Source: Alphaproteobacteria bacterium
GTDB taxonomy: Bacteria; Pseudomonadota; Alphaproteobacteria; Rickettsiales; VGDC01
Length of the DNA stretch: 7,446 bases
NCBI GenBank assembly: GCA_016869895.1
Contig: VGDC01000089.1
Span: 1-7,446 of the forward strand
Reading direction: 5' to 3'
Of the stretch, positions 5,672-7,446 are shown piece after piece; within the stretch, counting starts at the first letter, position 1, and every line of letters starts with the position of its first letter. The position numbers and the translations under genes are program-made. Below the pieces are notes generated by a model. The model did no database searches and was not told the origin of the DNA. It was given only the letters and a program-made list of their open reading frames with translations.

Positions 5672-6181
5672 TTACTTGAAGATGCTGAGGGGAATCGAGT
5701 AGGTGACCAGCAGGTTCTCTGCGCCGGGGTTCTTGTCATAGATACCCGCGTTAGAAAGGTGCTGATAGGCCACGCCCAAGCGGTGCTCGTTGGGGAAGCG
5801 ATAGCTGAGTTCGACGCCGGAGCGGAATTCGATCACGCCACCCAGATCCTTGCCGCCGCCATCTTCATAAGCGGAAACGGCGAAGCTAGGGGTAAAGAAC
5901 AGGCCATCGACCACGTTCCAGTCATAGTTCAAACCCACATAGCCATAATACGCGCCATCATCGGTAGCGGCGAGGCCGGCGGTCGGCAACAGGCCGTACC
6001 AGAAAGGCGAACCGCGGTATTCCAAGCCGAATGAGGCGGAGTTGGTGCCATTGTCATGCACGTCGAACTCGCCCACGGAAAGGGTCAGGTATTCGGACTG
6101 CACCTGCGGCTCGGCATGGGCGGCGGAAGCGATGAACAGGGCGGAAAGGGCGGCGGTGGAAAGAAGGAGATTGCGCATCAT
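5672..6181 (-). CDS. pagL: PagL-type lipid A 3-O-deacylase (outer-membrane acyloxyacyl hydrolase family)
   Basis: A 169-residue exported protein with signal peptide residues 1-23 (cleavage after AHA) and a mature part of alternating aromatic/hydrophobic strands typical of a small eight-stranded outer-membrane barrel. The motif AYQHLSNAGIYDKNPGAENL (residues 138-157) contains His141, Ser143 and Glu155. Their spacing (+2, +12) equals that of the catalytic His126, Ser128 and Glu140 of Pseudomonas PagL, and the following LLVTYSIPL matches the family C terminus. PagL enzymes remove the 3-position acyl chain from lipid A in the outer leaflet, altering envelope properties. The protein ends in ...SIFK rather than a terminal aromatic residue, slightly unusual for a barrel. 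Two adjacent ATGs (6181 and 6178, reading leftwards) are possible starts; the nearest AAAGG is 12 bases upstream of the first, so initiation looks weak. It is transcribed towards the shared terminator. Confidence 0.88.
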   Translation of the reverse strand: MMRNLLLSTAALSALFIASAAHAEPQVQSEYLTLSVGEFDVHDNGTNSASFGLEYRGSPFWYGLLPTAGLAATDDGAYYGYVGLNYDWNVVDGLFFTPSFAVSAYEDGGGKDLGGVIEFRSGVELSYRFPNEHRLGVAYQHLSNAGIYDKNPGAENLLVTYSIPLSIFK

Positions 6182-6222
6182 AGGATGAAAATGCCTTTCA
6201 AAGTCGTTGCATTGGCATTATT

Positions 6223-6251
6223 CCTATAGAAAATCAATCCGCTAGTAAACA
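6223..6251 (-). promoter_or_regulatory. Weak candidate promoter for the pagL-like gene
   Basis: On the minus strand, TTGTTT (6251-6246) and TATAGG (6228-6223) are separated by 17 bases, giving a partial sigma70-like match (three and four of six). It lies in the ~90-base gap between the divergently transcribed pagL-like and SNase-like genes. Expression could equally depend on another sigma factor or an activator. This is a weak prediction. Confidence 0.22.
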
Positions 6252-6261
6252 AGAGTTTCTC

Positions 6262-6266
6262 GGAGG
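6262..6266 (+). promoter_or_regulatory. Shine-Dalgarno that points to a CTG start at 6272
   Basis: GGAGG sits five bases before the in-frame CTG at 6272-6274. No ATG or GTG occurs in this frame between the upstream stop (TAG, 6227-6229) and the first family-conserved residues. The only other usual start, TTG 6305, has no ribosome-binding sequence before it and cuts the signal peptide in half. Confidence 0.6.
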
Positions 6267-6271
6267 TTAGC

Positions 6272-7018
6272 CTGCTTAGCCGATTATTCCTGATACTGTG
6301 TCTTTTGTTCCACGCCCCCGCGGCTTTTGGCGCGGAAACGCCTGCGCGCATCGCCGAGGTGTTGACGGCGAAGACCCTGCGGATGGAGGATGGCACGGTG
6401 GTGCGCCTCGCAGCCATCCAAGCCCCGAACCGCGCACGGAATGAGAAGGAAAAGGATGATCCGCTGGGGCAGGAGGCATTCGCCACGCTGAAAAGCTTGG
6501 CGGAGGGGAAGGACGCGACCCTTAAAGCCATCGGCAAGCCAGACCGCCACGGCAGGACAGTGGCGCAGGTCTTCGTGGACGGTGAATCCTTGCAGGAATT
6601 CATGCTGGAAGCGGGTATGGCGTGGGTCTATACCTTCACGGACACGCGCAAGCTGGCCAAATCGTTCTTGGCTGCGGAGGCGAAGGCCGAAGCGGCCAAG
6701 CGCGGTGTCTGGGCTTTAAGTGAATATGCGGTGCTGGATGCCGCGGAAGCCGAGGGTCATGACGGCGAGTTCCGCCTAGTGCGCGGCGTGCCGAAAGCCA
6801 TCGCCATCAAAAAGGGCAAACGGAGTTACATCAACTTCGGGGAGGATTGGAAAACGGATTTCACCCTCGTCATCGAACCCGCGAATCTGCGCAAGTTCAA
6901 GGAAGATTGGCTGCAATCACTTGTTGGCAAGCAGATACGCGTGCGCGGCTGGCTATTCACCTCCGGCGGCGCAGCGATAGAGCTGACCCATCCAGAACAG
7001 ATTGAGGTGGAAAAGTAG
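6272..7018 (+). CDS. Exported SNase-fold (thermonuclease family) protein with C-terminal OB-like domain, CTG start
   Basis: About 248 residues from a CTG start. Residues 1-21 form a signal peptide (MLSRLFLILCLL, then HAPAAFGA before ETPAR). Residues ~26-155 are a staphylococcal-nuclease-like domain: VVRLAAIQAPN corresponds to the VRLxGIDTPE strand, GQEA keeps the catalytic Glu (68), and DRHGRTVAQVFVDG keeps the catalytic Arg (95); Arg45 matches Arg35. The family's DGDT calcium loop is instead TAKT, and the Asp of the GIDTP segment is Gln, so calcium-dependent cleavage is doubtful. Residues ~165-248 form a second region (SYINFGEDWKTDFTLVI, IRVRGW, IELTHPEQIEV) that resembles a nucleic-acid-binding OB fold often fused to alphaproteobacterial SNase proteins. 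It is likely periplasmic or envelope-associated. TAG at 7016-7018 stops it two bases before the next ATG. Start at TTG 6305 would give 237 residues. Confidence 0.83.
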   Translation: MLSRLFLILCLLFHAPAAFGAETPARIAEVLTAKTLRMEDGTVVRLAAIQAPNRARNEKEKDDPLGQEAFATLKSLAEGKDATLKAIGKPDRHGRTVAQVFVDGESLQEFMLEAGMAWVYTFTDTRKLAKSFLAAEAKAEAAKRGVWALSEYAVLDAAEAEGHDGEFRLVRGVPKAIAIKKGKRSYINFGEDWKTDFTLVIEPANLRKFKEDWLQSLVGKQIRVRGWLFTSGGAAIELTHPEQIEVEK

Positions 7019-7020
7019 AG

Positions 7021-7446
7021 ATGACAGGAAAAGCACCGCAGAGATTCCAAGATGTTTTTGGTACAGGAACGCTCGAAAGACCGCTGTTTATAATTGGCCT
7101 GTAGGATTAAGATTTAACCTAGGGGATGACTATGGTTGTTCGAAAGAGCTGATAGGGACTGAATCTTTTTATCAGGCAATGACTAGGGCGAAGACTATTC
7201 TTGATGCTGTTTTTCCATCTCAAAAACAGTTCGAGGTGCATCTAAAATTCTATACGCACAAAAAAACCAAGAAACCTCACAAAGAGTTGCAAAGGTGTGG
7301 GTTTATCTTGCCAGATAAATATGAGATGTTCTGCGAAGTAAACGACGATGAATGGTACGATGGCGAATATATCCAGACTCTCGTTTTTAAGGATGCGATT
7401 ACCTCTAGCAACATTCATGCTGTGTTATGGGCGAAATTTGCAAAAG
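7021..7446 (+). pseudogene. DUF3885-like protein, frameshifted near the start and cut by the window end
   Basis: ATG 7021 starts a frame reading MTGKAPQRFQDVFGTG then TLERPLF, which stops at TAG 7102-7104. From 7089, one base back, a second frame continues without a stop to the window edge: YNWPVGLRFNLGDDYG, later FYQAMTRAKTILDAVF, CGFILPDKYEMF and EYIQTLVFKDAI. Joined, RPLF+YNWPVGLRFNLG resembles the N-terminal signature I recall for DUF3885 proteins (RPLFYNWPIGLRFELG type), a family of unknown function. A single missing T in the TTT at 7087-7089 explains the break. No canonical slippery heptamer is present, so a real mutation or an assembly error is more likely than programmed shifting. The region is AT-richer than its neighbours and uses many A/T-ending codons, suggesting foreign origin. 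It starts two bases after the SNase stop. Family assignment is moderate; no function is claimed. Confidence 0.6.

Noticed and set aside
7017..7088. Upstream extension of the second DUF3885-like frame as the true N terminus
   Set aside because: It contains no ATG, GTG or TTG start and its translation does not resemble the family, whereas the ATG 7021 frame supplies the matching ERPLF segment.
7087..7095. Programmed -1 ribosomal frameshift site
   Set aside because: The sequence CTGTTTATA is not an X-XXY-YYZ slippery heptamer, and no strong stem-loop is apparent just downstream.

Overview
The window looks like the chromosome of an alphaproteobacterium. The codon usage is GC-rich, all recognisable proteins have alphaproteobacterial character, and the order pgk, class I fructose-bisphosphate aldolase, ThiE-like protein, efp, inositol-monophosphatase (SuhB family), OmpA-like protein is, from memory, a familiar arrangement in Rhodospirillales-like lineages. 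The species cannot be named from the sequence alone.

Layout. Positions 1-317 hold the 3' end of phosphoglycerate kinase. A DhnA/FbaB-type class I aldolase (382-1311) follows on the same strand, so two glycolytic/gluconeogenic steps lie side by side. Three perfect, back-to-back stem-loops (1327-1378) fill the gap before a ThiE-fold protein (about 1390-2013). That protein keeps the fold signature but lacks several thiamine-phosphate-synthase active-site motifs. A plausible sigma70 promoter at the end of that gene precedes efp (2062-2625), then a SuhB-family phosphatase (2659-3465). Next comes a secreted 694-residue protein (3517-5601) with a signal peptide, about 500 residues of Pro/Ala/Glu/Lys-rich sequence and a divergent C-terminal OmpA-like domain. 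A strong bidirectional terminator (5622-5655) separates it from a convergent PagL-type lipid A 3-O-deacylase gene on the minus strand (5672-6181).

Rightward again, an exported SNase-fold protein is best started at a CTG codon (6272), because only that start gives both a Shine-Dalgarno sequence and a signal peptide. Its nuclease domain has lost calcium-ligand positions but kept the catalytic Arg/Glu/Arg. The last stretch (7021 to the window end) is AT-richer and encodes a protein resembling the DUF3885 family. It is broken near its start by a single-base frameshift and runs off the window.

How the genes relate. The left half is housekeeping: carbon metabolism, translation and SuhB. The right half concerns the envelope: a periplasm-spanning OmpA-like protein, lipid A remodelling and an exported nucleic-acid-binding-type protein. 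EF-P, which relieves ribosome stalling at polyproline, is encoded just upstream of a protein with about nine di-/tri-proline sites. I see no mobile element, CRISPR array, tRNA or rRNA. The most unusual items are the triple-hairpin leader, the ThiE-like probable pseudoenzyme, the architecture of the Pro-rich OmpA protein, the CTG start and the frameshifted terminal gene.
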